Origin: Folioceros fuciformis | Taxonomy: Eukaryota; Anthocerotophyta; Anthocerotopsida; Anthocerotales | Direction: 5' to 3' | NCBI GenBank assembly: GCA_049999805.1 | Contig: JBNGIO010006273.1 | Location: 53,637-117,636, forward strand | DNA length: 64,000 nt | Shown here: positions 12,721-24,352 of the stretch, in pieces | How positions within the stretch are numbered: the first letter of the stretch is position 1 | How the letters are laid out: each line of letters begins with the position of its first letter | Translations under genes and position numbers: made by a program | Notes under the pieces: generated by a model | The model's input: the letters and a program-made list of their open reading frames with translations, nothing else | What the model was told of the DNA's origin: nothing | Databases searched by the model: none

Positions 12721-13340
12721 TACATTATATCATTCTCTTCTAATTCTACATGCCAACATATCTAAGATACTTACTTATAGACTTATGAGCATTTTACATT
12801 TTATACATGACCTCATATAGGTCATAGTTCGTAACGTATAAGGATCATTCTAATGATAACCCTATGATGTAGCTTGAGATCATAAAAGCTTTGTGATCAA
12901 GGGAGAAATGAGCTAGCATCTGAATCAAGTTGGAGAATGGGGACATTAAGTATCTCAAGGACAGACAATAGCTCATGATGGACGGTCCACGAGGAGGAGT
13001 GATCATGGGAGTGGGAGCGTGGTCATTCAGGATGGATGGGGAGTGCGCGCAGCAGGTGCAAGGAAAAAGAAGGTGAGAAGCGAAATAGCTTTCATGGAGA
13101 AGGAAGGATCAAGAACGTGGAGCTGAACGGAGCAATGATGTTTGAGCAAGCAAACGCTCCCATATTGGTGTGAAAATGTGTGCTAGCTGCGAATAAGAAA
13201 GTGCAAGTGTGCAAAGGCCAGAGGATTTGAGCTCAAGGAAATCCGTCACCTTGCAGTCGTGAGGTCTTGGACCCAAGACAATGCAAGGGGCATTTTGATG
13301 CTTCATAACGAAATAAGGTTGCCCTAATATATCCCGCTTC
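12721..13340. other. Spacer without recognisable genes
   Basis: AT-rich to about 12,900 and then purine-rich. An 81-codon minus-strand open frame (13109-13354) shows no known motif. Nothing else is supported. Confidence 0.5.
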
Positions 13341-14435
13341 CCGGCGCTAAGCATAGTCCTTAGTTAAATATACATATAGAATACGAACAGGCACGAACCG
13401 TGCCCTAAAGAACGATTACCCGTCAACCGTCGTATAGGTTCACGGGACACGGCCATTAAGGCCTCACACACTCACACATTTTTGAAGAATTCATTCATTA
13501 CTCATCTTTCCTACCCTATCGATCCCGTTCACGCTATGGTATCAGAGCCCGTCAATGGACTCCGCCATGTCGCCTCCTAGTGTGTGTGAGATCTATAAAT
13601 CCGAGTCCTGCATTAGGACTTTGACACATGAAAATTTTTCGAGCTGCAATTCATGCACTCAGACTCTCACTCACCCGGTTTGGCGTGATGGCGGAAGCCT
13701 TCTTGGCGGAGGTTGTCAATCACTACTACGCGTAGCATTTGCGTACCTGGCGCCAAGGAACATTGAGCCACCCTGTTGAACCTACGTCTGCAAATTGCTA
13801 GATCGTCACCTCGGTCTCTGTCCTGCACAGTATGATCAGCCCAGTACACTTCTAGCATGGTCTGCAACTAGTTCACTGTGTGTGTAAGACTCAATCCACT
13901 GTAGGAAACAAGCTTGTGTAGGAACACCAGATCTTCTACATGTCTTTCGTAGCGTTCTCATGTACACTAGGAAACAGGTGATGATAACCGGGTATCCCTG
14001 CACACAGGAGTCAGTCCATAGGCCTGCACAAGATAGGTGAATGATTGGACTGCTATTCTAAGCAATGCCTCGCAATGGCCGCTCAAGGCGCACTTTCAAT
14101 CCACAAAGAGCCAGTGTAGCGGACGTCCGTCACCCTGCACCTACCAAGCTATGAGTTCTTGCAATACTTGTGGAAGAAGTGCACACCTGCGTCCATCTGC
14201 GAGCACACCTGGAACCACGCCTGGTCAGACAGAGCCGGCGTTGAAGACTATCCACAATTTGCTTGCTGAGGAGCGCCGTCACACTCACGCAACACTGTGC
14301 GATTTTCGGTGGATGCGTGAGGTTCAGGAGGAGCGCCTCCGCAACAAAGTCCTCATAGGGTACTCCGACCAAGTTAAAGCCTACAAACTTTGGGATCCCG
14401 TCACCCGTGATGTCATCCACTCTATGAGATATTAT
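13341..14435 (+). mobile_element. Truncated copia fragment: LTR end, PBS and an inverted internal piece
   Basis: A primer-binding site TGGTATCAGAGC (initiator-tRNA-Met type) at 13537-13548 marks the end of a 5' LTR whose start lies around 13341. Shortly after it an open frame begins (MDSAMSPPS). Most of the element is missing. At 14338-14430 the plus strand encodes NKVLIGYSDQVKAYKLWDPV, the segment that follows the integrase core in copia pol. This segment meets the minus-strand copia at about 14435 head to head. It could be a separate plus-strand element or an inverted part of the neighbouring element. Confidence 0.55.
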
Positions 14436-14521
14436 AGGCTTATTTCCTGTCCATCTTTAGTAGGGCGTTATATTTGGGAGTTCCTTGGTTGGGAGGCGGT
14501 TTTTGAGGTAGTTAGAAGTAG

Positions 14522-16537
14522 CTACGGCTTCTGCCAATAGCCCTTTGACAGACCAGCTAGCTTAAGGAGTGACCGTGAAATTTCTAACAAAGACCTATTC
14601 AGTCTCTCGGCAAAGGGATTTTGAGAAGGTGTATAAGGGACTGTATATTGACGTAGGATTCCTTTTAACTTGCAGAATGACTGGAAAGCGTGACTGGTGA
14701 ACTCTCCGGCATTATCAGTTCGAAGGGTACCTACCAGAAAACCGGTCTGCCGCTCACTCATGAGGAGGAACTCTTGGAAGTAAGCTAAGGCCTCATCCTT
14801 GTGTTTGAGAAAAAAGATGTGGGTATACCTGCTCCACTCATCCATGAAACTCAGGAAGTATGAATGTCCTCCTAAGGAGGGTGTACTCATAGGCTTGCAA
14901 ATGTCAGAGTGTATTACCTCGAGAAGTCGACGAGCTCGTGTAGGTGATGGGTCAGTGAAGGGAAGTTGATTTAATTTTGTATACTTACAAATCTCACAGA
15001 AAAAGTCTTGTGGAATACTGATCTTGATGGGGTCTCTATACATTGATGAGTTGGCGAAGGCATTGAGGTACCTTGGGTTGATGTGGCCAGCTCTACAGTG
15101 CCATAAGAGTGCTGTATTGGAGTTTTCTTTGTTGGAACTGTCAACTAACAGTGAGGAAGCTGAGTGAATGTTTAGCAGATACAAGTCATTATACGGGAGA
15201 CCATGAGCGAGAGCAGTTTGTGATGGGTCCTTGGCGTGGCTGATGGTACAGTGATTACCTTGGAACACTATTACCAGGTCATGTTCAGTGGCAAGTTTGC
15301 GTACAGATAGGAGGTTTTTTGTCATGGAGGGTACGTGTAAAACTCCATTGATGATGAGGTGTTCTCCATTGGATAGCCGAAGTCGAACTCCACCAGTTCC
15401 TTCGATTGATAAAGCACTGTCGTCTCCAAGCAGTACATGTTGGTCCGACAGTACATGGTAATAGGTTTCAAACGTATCTCTACTGCTGCAAATATGTGTG
15501 GTCGCCCTTGAGTCGAGGAACCACCTATGTGGATCAGTCCTGGTTAATGTGAGGCAAACTGCGAGGATGGAGTTTGCTGAGGGCAGCTTTGCTCCCGTGG
15601 TCACATGTGACTCATATCGAGGGTCATCTCTCCGTGGTTCTCCAGATTGCTTCTTTCTACACTCGCTTTCGTAGTGCCCGAGTATCTTACACCAATTACA
15701 TATGCCTTTCTGACTTCTGTTGGCAAATGGTTTGTAGCCTTGATTAAAACCAGGTTTGATGAACTGACCAGGTGTTTTCCGTCTGGAAAAACTGCCAGTT
15801 CTGAATCCTCCTCGTCTTGCGCCTCGTCCTCTCAAAGTGAATAACACGTGAGACATCCCAGCATTGGGACATGTGCTGCCTCCTCTACTGGATTCCTCCT
15901 CGAGTAAGGCTGCTATCACTTCTGATAGTGTGTTGGCTTGTGGCGTATGAGATGTTTGGCGAAGCAGCACATTCTGTGAACTCACAAAAGTTCTGTTTGA
16001 AGCAGGCAACGAAGTTAGAAGGGTGATGGCTGCTTGGTGCTCTGTAACAGTTGTGCCACTGGAAGCCAGCTTTGCTCTTGCAGAGCGGAAGTTGTGAACA
16101 TGGTGTTCAACCGTTTCAGTCTCTTTCATTTTCAAAGAGTAAAATTGTCGAGTTGCATTTATTAATGTCATCAAACTCTGTGCTTGAAACATGTCGTTGA
16201 ATGTGCTCCAAATGCCGTGAGAGGTCGCTTGACCATGGGTATGTTGAAGCATATTTCTGTCGACGGCAGAGATGAGTAGATTTCGAGCTCTCTTATCTTT
16301 CCTAACCCAGGCTGCGATCTCGTCTGCAGTTGCTGGTGGTGAAGATGTGGTTGATGGCTTGGGAGTGGTGTTGTCGACGATGGTCATCAGGTCATGCTCC
16401 TCAAGCAGAGCTGAAATTCTCATTTGCCAAATGTCATAGTCGCTTCCTGTGAAGCGATCTCGGTCACGAAATTCCAACTTCGTGGTGTTGAAGGTCAATG
16501 TTGTACTCGCGGCAGATGAACCCGAAGTCGCCATCAT
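14522..16537 (-). CDS. Copia gag-protease-integrase polyprotein, partial
   Basis: A 671-codon open frame. Gag occupies about 1-270 (UBN2-type, LEFRDRDRFTGSDYDIWQMR). A CCHC zinc knuckle CNWCKILGHYESEC is near 282-295. The aspartic protease motif reads WFLDSRATTHIC, so DSG has become DSR. A GAG-pre-integrase His/Cys finger follows (LLWHCRAGH ... CEICKYTK). The integrase core starts at HSDICKPM, continues with RTDNAGEF and ends near NPFAERLN, giving the D, D and E residues. The frame breaks after GYWQKP by a one-base shift; the coding sense continues in another frame. The protease substitution and the missing RT make the copy non-functional, although this part is free of stops. Confidence 0.85.
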   Translation of the reverse strand: MMATSGSSAASTTLTFNTTKLEFRDRDRFTGSDYDIWQMRISALLEEHDLMTIVDNTTPKPSTTSSPPATADEIAAWVRKDKRARNLLISAVDRNMLQHTHGQATSHGIWSTFNDMFQAQSLMTLINATRQFYSLKMKETETVEHHVHNFRSARAKLASSGTTVTEHQAAITLLTSLPASNRTFVSSQNVLLRQTSHTPQANTLSEVIAALLEEESSRGGSTCPNAGMSHVLFTLRGRGARRGGFRTGSFSRRKTPGQFIKPGFNQGYKPFANRSQKGICNWCKILGHYESECRKKQSGEPRRDDPRYESHVTTGAKLPSANSILAVCLTLTRTDPHRWFLDSRATTHICSSRDTFETYYHVLSDQHVLLGDDSALSIEGTGGVRLRLSNGEHLIINGVLHVPSMTKNLLSVRKLATEHDLVIVFQGNHCTISHAKDPSQTALAHGLPYNDLYLLNIHSASSLLVDSSNKENSNTALLWHCRAGHINPRYLNAFANSSMYRDPIKISIPQDFFCEICKYTKLNQLPFTDPSPTRARRLLEVIHSDICKPMSTPSLGGHSYFLSFMDEWSRYTHIFFLKHKDEALAYFQEFLLMSERQTGFLVGTLRTDNAGEFTSHAFQSFCKLKGILRQYTVPYTPSQNPFAERLNRSLLEISRSLLKLAGLSKGYWQKP

Positions 16538-17076
16538 GTGACGGCTGCCTTGATTTGTTGGTTGCGCTTACGCCAGGGTTAGGTGTGAGCGCGTGCAGGC
16601 CTACGAGGTGTAAACGTACCTACTTCCTCTGATTGAGGACGAGCTCGCGAACCTCTAAGTGCAGTGCTTCAATTTGAGATTCGATGCAATTGAGTTGAAT
16701 TCTGATGTACTCTGGTGTTGCGGGAACGGCAGCAGGGAACGGTGCAGCATATGCACATCCATGGCTATGGCAAGGACGTATTTCGGGTACTGATTGTGAT
16801 GGAGGTGCCGTCGATGTTCGCAGCGGCAAGTAAGTCACGCTCTAGCGCGACTGATTCCCTTTGACGCCTCTGGCTCTATTGAATCTTTCGGTGCAGCCCT
16901 TATAGAATCTTGGAGACGGTGATGTGGGTCGTCCGTGGGGCGCGTAGCTTGCTGGTGAACGGCGTCGAGGCATGTTATCGTTCAGTGCGCACGGCTAGCA
17001 TCGTACGATTCTGCTTCGGGCCATGCTCACGGACTGCAATCGCGTAGGGGCGAGGCGCGGGGAAGAGGCCGAACCA

Positions 17077-17312
17077 GCTCTGATACCATCATACAATTAT
17101 GAGTGCGGAATAGAATATTTATTAATTTAGGTAGATGTCTTAAATACACATTCGTAATACGGTTTCAACTGTTTAACCGTATTTACGGTTTGTTTAATCT
17201 AAACTGCTTTCGGTTTAATAACTGCCTGTAAAACCCTATGTGTGAAACGTGCCCTAAAACTTGAGGGGAATTAAACTCTGAGTTCTACAGTATGTACATG
17301 GATACTCCAACA
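17077..17312 (-). repeat. 5' LTR and primer-binding site of the minus-strand copia
   Basis: The PBS TGGTATCAGAGC occupies 17088-17077 on the minus strand. The LTR runs from 17312 (TGTTGGAGTATCC) to about 17089, roughly 224 bp. No matching 3' LTR is in the window, so insertion age cannot be estimated. Confidence 0.7.
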
Positions 17313-18045
17313 AGCAGGGGATGATCGCTAGAGGCAGCAGCATGGGTGGAGCAGCATCGTGTGGTCACGCACAAAAGGCAATAGTGGGAAGGCAAGAGGG
17401 GGGGAGGGGACTTAGGCCGCAAGCAAGAGTAGGTGGGACAAATCCAGCATGGCCAGACATTGTTGATTGCAGTTGCAATGCCAAGAAGCGTGCCACCCTA
17501 CACCAGTAGTCCAAAGCGCCACCCCAAGCAACTCTACAGCCAACTCCACCAACACGATGCCCAACACTCTCCACCACATGCACGCATGCGCCTGGACACA
17601 GGTGCCAAGCTGCGACATGCATAGCTAGGGATCAGTGGTAGCAACTAGTGAGCGCCAAGCAAAAAAAAACTAGTGTCAGCAGACATATCTGTTTGTTCTT
17701 GCCAGACTGTCCTAGGCATCCAACAGCCGCAGCAGCAGGGGATGATCGCTAGAAGCAGCGGCATGGGTGGAGCACCATCATGTGGTCACGCATGAAAGGC
17801 AGCAGTGGGAAGATAGGAGGGGGGGGGGACACTTAAGCTGCAAGCAACAATAGGTTGGACGAATCTAGGAGGGCCAAACATGGCTAGCTGCAACTGCAAT
17901 GTCGAGATGCGTGCCACCCTACACCAACAATCCAGAGCGCCAGCACCAGCAAGTGTACACCCATGGCAACTCCGCCTACACGCCGCGCAACGCTCTCCAC
18001 CACAGACGCACGCATGAGCCGGAGCGGCCACAAGCCACAGGGATG
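17313..18045. repeat. Two ~310-bp diverged direct repeats
   Basis: 17313-17620 and about 17735-18040 share GCAGGGGATGATCGCTAGA, GTGGTCACGCA and GCGTGCCACCCTACACCA in the same order, with many substitutions. The copia LTR ends exactly at the start of the first copy, so the element probably inserted into this repeat. No coding function is seen. Confidence 0.7.
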
Positions 18046-19430
18046 CAGTGAGGGAACAACACGTCGTCTTCTACTAAACGTGCATGCATCTGTCGAAGCC
18101 TACAAATGCCTCGATGCGGAGATGAGCGGGCTGATGTAAGAGTAGCACCTTGTAGATGATATAATGTTTAGGAACTTCATATTGAGGTGTGCGTCGAAGT
18201 GTTTTTTTTGCTTTTTTGCTAAGTTGGGAGTGAAATTGGGTCAGGTTCTAAGAAGGTCGAGGCAAGAGCTCCTTGGCCCATGAAGTTTTTAGTTTTGAGT
18301 TGGTTTAACCAATAACTAGTCCATGGATTAGGAAGGGGTGGGGGGGCTCATTGTTCCTTGGCCTTCAGCCTTTGAACAATTTACAAAAGCCTATATGAGG
18401 AGGAACCCCATAACTATAGAATCAGGTTGTGATTGGGGTCAGCTCGGGCTTAGGACATCACTGTCTGTGGACTTACGCTAAGAAGGGAGGTAGTCAAAGC
18501 TCGATGACAGTCGTGGAAGGTGGAAAGCGGTCGCAGAAGGAGCAACCGGCAGTGGAAGCCGCTACTGGTAGAGGAGAGACGACTCCGGTAGTGGGAAGTC
18601 CTACTGCGGTCGCAGAAGCAGCGACAATCGTGGAACCAGCAACCGAGGTTGCTGAAACCCCTACTCGCACCAGGAGGACTAGAATGAAGACAGCCGTAGG
18701 CAGAGCGACTGGAGGCGCTCCAACATCCTTGGTGGGCAGAGAGCAGATAGTTAGGGGAGGGACTAGGGCCTAACGTCTGCCAATGAGGACCCGGAATGGA
18801 TACTTCTTCTATTGTGTCCGGGTATGGGGGTTAACCCCTTGTAAATCAAAGGCAGTCCTGAAGGAGCTCACAGGCCTGGGTGGAGAAGGAACCTGTAAGG
18901 GTCCTTAGTAACCAACGGTCNNNNNNNNNNGGGGGTTAACCCCTTGTAAATCAAAGGCAGTCCTGAAGGAGCTCACAGGCCTGGGTGGAGAAGGAACCTG
19001 TAAGGGTCCTTAGTAACCAACGGTCAATGGAGGAAGAGATGACTCCAAGGCGGGCCCCACCCTTGCCCAGCTAGGATAGGTCAGCCAGCAGCGAGAGCGA
19101 GATGGAGATTTTATGGGAGGATTTGGGAGGATTTGCCGTATCAGCAGCATGGAAGGAGAGCCCAGGGATTTGGCAGTAGAGGAAGGAGGGCCAAAAGAAC
19201 GGATAGGAGGAGAGCGCGGCACTGAGGTAGGCCAGGAGTTATTGCATCTTAAAATAGAATTTAGATGAGATTCGGTAAAGATGGTATCTTAGACCCGATG
19301 CCGCCCATAATTAAGGGCACCTTTCAAGATGACCGTTTTTAGAACTAGACTTTATGGCAGGCTATGGCTCCCGCTCGGAATTTTTTTTATAAAGAGGCCT
19401 GTTGGTGCCTCTCTAATAAGCCAATGTTGG
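18046..19430. other. Repeat-derived region with low-complexity ORF and a 10-N gap
   Basis: A plus-strand 114-codon frame (18429-18773) is Ala/Thr/Val/Arg-rich with repeated AVEAATGRGETTPVV-like phrases and no family match. The 95 bp at 18826-18920 are repeated identically at 18931-19025 around a 10-N gap (18921-18930), an unmerged contig overlap. No other gene is supported. Confidence 0.5.
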
Positions 19431-19435
19431 AAACA

Positions 19436-19815
19436 CTTCCCGGTCAAGATCCCCACACGGCCAGGGTGGGCAGCGTGTGCGAGAAGCTCCTAGGAGGAGT
19501 TGAGAGCATTGCTCCGCGGCTAGTGGCAAGAGGGATGAATCCGCAAGATCTGCTGGCATGGGAGGTTTTCTCCTCCCCTATTCCCCGAGTTACCTATCGT
19601 GTCCGAAATTCGAATGTGTGTGTAAGACCATCTCCCGGTTGAGATCCCCGCATTGCCAGGGTGGGTAGCATGAGCAAGAAGCTCTTAGGGGTGGTCGAGA
19701 GCATTGCTCTGCGGCTAGTGGTAAGGGGGACAAATCCGCAGAACCTGCTGGCATGGGAGGTTTCTCCTCCCTTATTCCCTGAACTAACCGCTGTGTTCCG
19801 AAATTCCGTGTGTGG
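19436..19815. repeat. Tandem duplication of ~190 bp
   Basis: 19436-19625 and about 19628-19815 are diverged copies (shared: GAGAGCATTGCTC, CTGGCATGGGAGGTTT, TCCGAAATTC). They look like terminal pieces of an old repeat; no reading frame is conserved between them. Confidence 0.75.
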
Positions 19816-19984
19816 AAGCGTGTGTGTGAAGACAAAGGGTGAAGGGGTAAGTGAAGAGAGTGTGTATGTGTGAGTGAGTTGAGTGAGTTTAAAGTTCACT
19901 TTCCAAAACGCATAAGGAAAAAAAAAACATACCTTTCATGATATCTGGTATGTCAAACATCAATCTTGTGGGGCCTCAAATATA

Positions 19985-20590
19985 TAGCATTGGGGGTCCT
20001 TGGCCTTTGAAAATCGTAGCACCATACATCACTTGGGGTCCTTAGCCTTTGAAAATCGTAGTACCATACATCACTTGGGGTCCTTGGCCTTTGAAAGTCG
20101 CAGTGCCATACATCACTTGGGGTCCTTGGCCTTTGAAAATCGTAGTACCATACATCACTTGGGGTCCTTGGCCTTTGAAAGTCGCAGTGCCATACATCAC
20201 TTGGGGTCCTTGGCCTTTGAAAATCGTAGTACCATACATCACTTGGGGTCCTTGGCCTTTGAAAGTCGTAGTGCCATACATCACTTGGGGTCCTTGGCCT
20301 TTGGAAATCCTAGTACCATACATCACTTAGGGTCCTTGGCCTTTGAAAGTCGCAGTGCCAAACATCACTTGGGGTCCTTGGCCTTTGAAAATCGCAGTGC
20401 CATACATCACTTGGGGTCCTTGGCCTTTGAAAANNNNNNNNNNNNNNNNNNNNNNNNNNNNNNNNNNNNNNNNNNNNNNNNNNNNNNNNNNNNNNNNNNN
20501 NNNNNNNNNNNNNNNNNNNNNNNNNNNNNNNNNATCGCAGTGCCATACATCACTTGGGGTCCTTGGCCTTTGAAAATCGCAGCAACCAAT
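19985..20590. repeat. 42-bp minisatellite with alternating unit types and a 100-N gap
   Basis: The unit CACTTGGGGTCCTTGGCCTT plus 22 bp repeats about 11 times up to 20433 and resumes after the gap (20434-20533). Two unit types largely alternate (ATCGTAGTACC and GTCGCAGTGCC), giving an 84-bp higher-order period. Because 42 is a multiple of 3, several frames on both strands stay open (for example LAFENRSTIHHLGS). This is a property of the repeat and not evidence of a protein. The 43 bp on each side of the gap are identical. Confidence 0.9.
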
Positions 20591-20929
20591 ATCAATCGGG
20601 GCCCATGGACTATGATACCTGCTTTCGTGGAGGGGCCTCTTGGCATCTTAACCATGTCGACATGGCTTTTGGATTTTGAGGTTTCTGCTTCCATATCAAG
20701 ATGTTCCTTGAATGTTGAGGTTTTTGGTCCTTAGATTCGATTACTTCGCAACCACGAACTCTTAGCACTTTGATACTCAAGAAAATAACCATGAATATCA
20801 GTCCTTGGAGTTTGAGCAACAAAGTTTATCCCAGCTTGTAAGTACTTCAAGACATATGGCCCCACTATTCTTTAACTAGTCCAATTACTTGCATTCGACA
20901 ACAACTATATGTCATTTGGTCTTCTAGAC

Positions 20930-21160
20930 CGACGTGGACCAAATGTCATTTGAACCATCAGTGACCTTATGTCCAGTACACCAAAAGCGACCAAATGTCT
21001 CCTACACCAAATGCGACCAAATGTCTCTTACACCAAAAGCGACCAAATGTNNNNNNNNNNACACCAAATGCGACCAAATGTCTCTTACACCAAAAGCGAC
21101 CAAATGTGCTGCACACTGGAAGCAGCCAAATGTCCTGCACACCGCAAGCGACCACATATC
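20930..21160. repeat. ~26-bp tandem repeat (GCGACCAAATGT) with a 10-N gap
   Basis: Degenerate units of the form ACACCAAAAGCGACCAAATG plus TCTCTT repeat from about 20937. The 47 bp before the 10-N gap (21051-21060) are identical to the 47 bp after it, so the copy number across the gap is unreliable. Confidence 0.8.
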
Positions 21161-21325
21161 TTGCCTTCACACAGGAGCCTAGAAGCAGGATGTCCAATGC
21201 TTGAGAATAGAAGGAGCTCAAGCGCCTAGCTCCTGACAAACAAGGAAGCCACTACTCAACTCGCCACTCATGCCCACAACTAAGAGCAAGGAACCATGAC
21301 GTGGAGTGCTAGAACACCATCTAGT

Positions 21326-21681
21326 GCAGAAGTGTGCCGGTCTACCGGTGCACTTCTGCTCTAGCCGGCTGCTCGAGTGCACCGGTCTACCGGCGCACTG
21401 GAGCGCGAACCGGCCGGAGTGCGCCGGTCTACCGGTGCATTGGAGCCCGAGCCGGCGGGAGTGCGCCGATAGACCGAATATACAAATTCCGGTATATTGT
21501 ACAACCGAATATACAAAATCCCAACTCCAGTGACCGGCGCACTGGTATATTGTATATAGTTTCAAGGCCAACCAGGATGACCCAGTTTTTGTGTGAGACT
21601 TAACTTGACTTAACTTGAACTTGTCCTTTACTAGAACATGAAGTATTTTGAATAGCTTATGCGCCGGTCAACCAGCGCACG
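21326..21681. repeat. Second cluster of GTGCRCCGGT palindromes
   Basis: Near-palindromes lie at about 21326-21359, 21374-21402 and 21415-21444, a half-site at 21461-21480 and another copy at 21660-21681. The first has ~15-bp arms (GCAGAAGTGTGCCGG paired with CCGGTGCACTTCTGC around TCTA). Outer arms change between copies but stay complementary within a copy. Confidence 0.7.
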
Positions 21682-21689
21682 ATATGTTT

Positions 21690-22987
21690 CAATTGTTAAA
21701 TATCAAATTTCGCGTAGAAGACTCACAATGTTTACTGCATTTATTTTAGTTTTATTGACATTTGGTGAATAAATACTATACGCATACATGTCGGTGGCCT
21801 TATTGTTTGTGAAAAGAGATCAAAGGTAGATATGGGCACGGATCAAGACAAACTTAAAAAGCGCAAAACGGGCTTTGTGGAATCCGCTCATCTGGGTTAG
21901 ACCTTGTTTATCAGTATGGTTTCATCTTTAACACACTTATAAACTTATTAATCCTAATCACATAGAAAAAATCATGTTAGGGGCTCAAGAAGACTTTGTT
22001 GGCCCCAACACATTACTACCTAAAACTTATAAAAGAATCGCTCTAGAAAGGTCTTTGGAACCCACACTTGGATATTTTCCTTGTTCTAATCTGTGTTCTA
22101 ACACTTGCGACAACAATCTACTATACCAGGTGTCGTGCACCCAGAGGCAAAAGTCTGCACCGTGGGTCTCGCGCGTTGGCAAAGAATGGCGGATTGCACG
22201 CGAAGCCACTCCAAAGCAATGATCGGACTCACAGAATCCTTGTGGAAACCTTACCGGTTTGGTGGCTACGTTGCATCATTTAGTGGACCCCATCCGGAAG
22301 GACAAAGATGGTTAGGTGAGGGTGGGGCGAGAAGGGTGAGTAGAGGCAGGGGGTGCGAGATGGGGACACGAAGTGGAAGATATGCAAAGGAATGCTCCAA
22401 TCCGAGTGCTTACCTCGGGGCATTCTTGACTGGTTGTTGCAGCAAGGCTTACCGGGTTTGTCCCTTGAACGTCGGAGTCATTCCACAATCTCTCGTGAGA
22501 GATTCGGACTGAATCGTCAGATGGGGAGGTGCTAACACTTGGGAAGTGTACCCAGTGGGGAGCAGGATCCCCTCGTCGACAAAAGCCTGGGAGCACCCTC
22601 CATGGATGGCGAGCGAGTGGGAGAGAGATGGAAGAGAATAGAGAGACTAGACACATACTTACCAAAAACCGAGGCCCCTGCTGGGATAGTAGGTCTATCC
22701 TTTATAACAAAAGTGGGCTCTTGGCCTGAGAGACAACCATAAATGCAAAATTATCCTAAGACTTGGGCAGGCTAGTCCTGCTAAACAACAGTTGGCTCAT
22801 TTTAATGAGCCAATGGTGGAGTGGGCAGTGTGGGGTCGGAGGAGGAATTCGTAGGAGATCTTCGTGTCAGTGAGGTGGGCCCCAAAGAAGTTTCTGCCCC
22901 TCCAATCGCTATTGCCAGATGGACAGAGCTGGCCGAAGGAAACCGGACTAACAGCTGGAGGTCCAGTGAGGAAGGTCAGGCGGTGGG
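21690..22987. other. Spacer, probably old repeat sequence
   Basis: Overlapping short open frames on both strands between 21974 and 22742 show no recognisable domain. The leader-like tail (22540-22980) lies directly downstream of the coiled-coil protein and may be the 3' part of that element. No gene is supported. Confidence 0.4.
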
Positions 22988-23164
22988 GTGTTAAGGACCG
23001 CTCAGAGCTGTCCGTCCGCCCGTAGGTGCTGGTCCTGTCAACACCATCTTTGCTGTTTTGGTCAGGTTCCGCAGTACCTCCCCATGGAAGAAGGCGTGAC
23101 TATCATCCACCTGGTGGATGGTGTCAACTACCATCCTCGGAAGGGTCCTGTACTCTGGTCGCCA

Positions 23165-24352
23165 TCATGCCTTTGGGAGCTCAGCATATTGGGCTGCGAC
23201 GGTGTTGACATGCCAACAGAGTTCTTCCAAGGTGGCGGAGGTGCCTATTGCCGATTCCCGAAAACGGAGAGCGAAGACCGCTTTGGTTTGAGCCCGAAGC
23301 AAGGTGACCTCACATTGGTCCTCATGGACCTTGTAGTCGGCCAGCTGCGATTGCAACTCCTTGGCGTTGCTCCAAAAGCCGTTCACTTAGTTGATGAGTT
23401 GCTTCCACTCCTGCTCCCAGACTTCTCCATGACTCTACATGGTCTAGCGAGTCTTGGCGAGCTCCATCTTCAAAGTGCGGACCTCTTGATGGGCAGCCTT
23501 TTTTGCCACCTGCGAAGTTTGCAGTTTGGCCCGCATCTCTTCCACTTGCTGAATGGCCTTTGCCAACTTTTGAGAGGCCTCCTCCTCTAACTCGAGGGCC
23601 CGGTTGTGCTCCTTTCGGTACCGGTCCTTATTTGATGTATACTGGCGATAGGCAGCCAGGGAGTCCGAGTCCCGTTTCCTCCATGCCTGCCGCTCCTCAA
23701 CATGTATGGTCTCCATCTTGGAGTGCGTTCTCTCCAGCTCACCCTGAGCGGCTCCGATTTGGTTCTCTAGGTCCATGTGCCCACTGGCGAGTTGGACCTT
23801 AAGGTCCGTTAGTTCTCGCAGGTAGCTGTGCCACTCCTCCCGGTACCTAGCTGACTCCTCTAGCAGCTCAGTAGTATGTTCGGCTGCTTTCTCTCTTAAG
23901 TTGGATAACTGAGTAGCTAGCTCAATCATCCTCCTCGGGAGGGCGATGTTTTTGCCCTCCCGTGCCGCCACCTGTTCGAAGGACCAGGCAAGTCCTTCTG
24001 CCACACTAGCCACAATCCCTTGGGCTGCTTGTGTGGCACCCTCTGAGGTCACTCCGGTGTAAAACTGATAGTTGGGAGGTAGCTTGGCCCTCCCGGAGGA
24101 CGTCTAGATCGCCCTCCGCATGGGCTCTAGGTCTGTGATGCCTCCGTTGATCAAATCCTCCAGGACTATTGATCGCAAGAGGGCTGGGGTGGGGACTACA
24201 AGAGCGAGGAGATCCTATGGCTTTGGGTTTAGTAGAGGGCAGGGACTACAAAATTGGAAAACCCCAAGCTCCCACTGCTCCATCAAATCACCGGCCGCAG
24301 TAATCCAGGGAGCCAGATTTGGATAGGACCTTGTCTGGATGTGCTCGGCGTT
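23165..24352 (-). pseudogene. Unrecognised coiled-coil element protein, interrupted by copia
   Basis: The minus-strand frame begins at an ATG at 30598 (MSPGQFLEIGNPWKLNAEH), is interrupted by the copia insertion (24353-30548) and resumes at 24352 in phase when the insertion and one target-site copy are removed. It runs through stops (TAG near 24219 and 24106) into a long coiled coil (24052-23444, for example HNRALELEEEASQKLAKAIQ). It ends, after further stops, with a 73-codon stretch at 23386-23165. The N-terminal third is compact and Trp/Pro-containing (APWITAAGDLMEQWELGVFQ). I recognise no family. It is probably a structural, gag-like protein of a large non-copia element, but that is a guess. 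Confidence 0.45.

Larger units (their letters stand above)
14436..17312 (-). mobile_element. 5' half of a minus-strand Ty1/copia element
   Basis: On the minus strand this has a 5' LTR (17312-17089), PBS, leader, and gag-protease-integrase. It stops within pol at the inversion junction near 14435; RT, RNase H and the 3' LTR are missing. After the long open frame the integrase continues with a frameshift through a stretch resembling ANYLKNRLPTKELPN and WTGNKPIISH before the junction. Confidence 0.8.

Noticed and set aside
13667-13960. RNase H remnant of copia on the minus strand
   Set aside because: A vague resemblance around GDDLAICRRRFN could not be aligned without many gaps, so it is not reported.
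20000-20734. Repeat protein encoded by the 42-bp minisatellite
   Set aside because: Frames are open on both strands only because the unit is a multiple of three; no start context or conserved end is seen.
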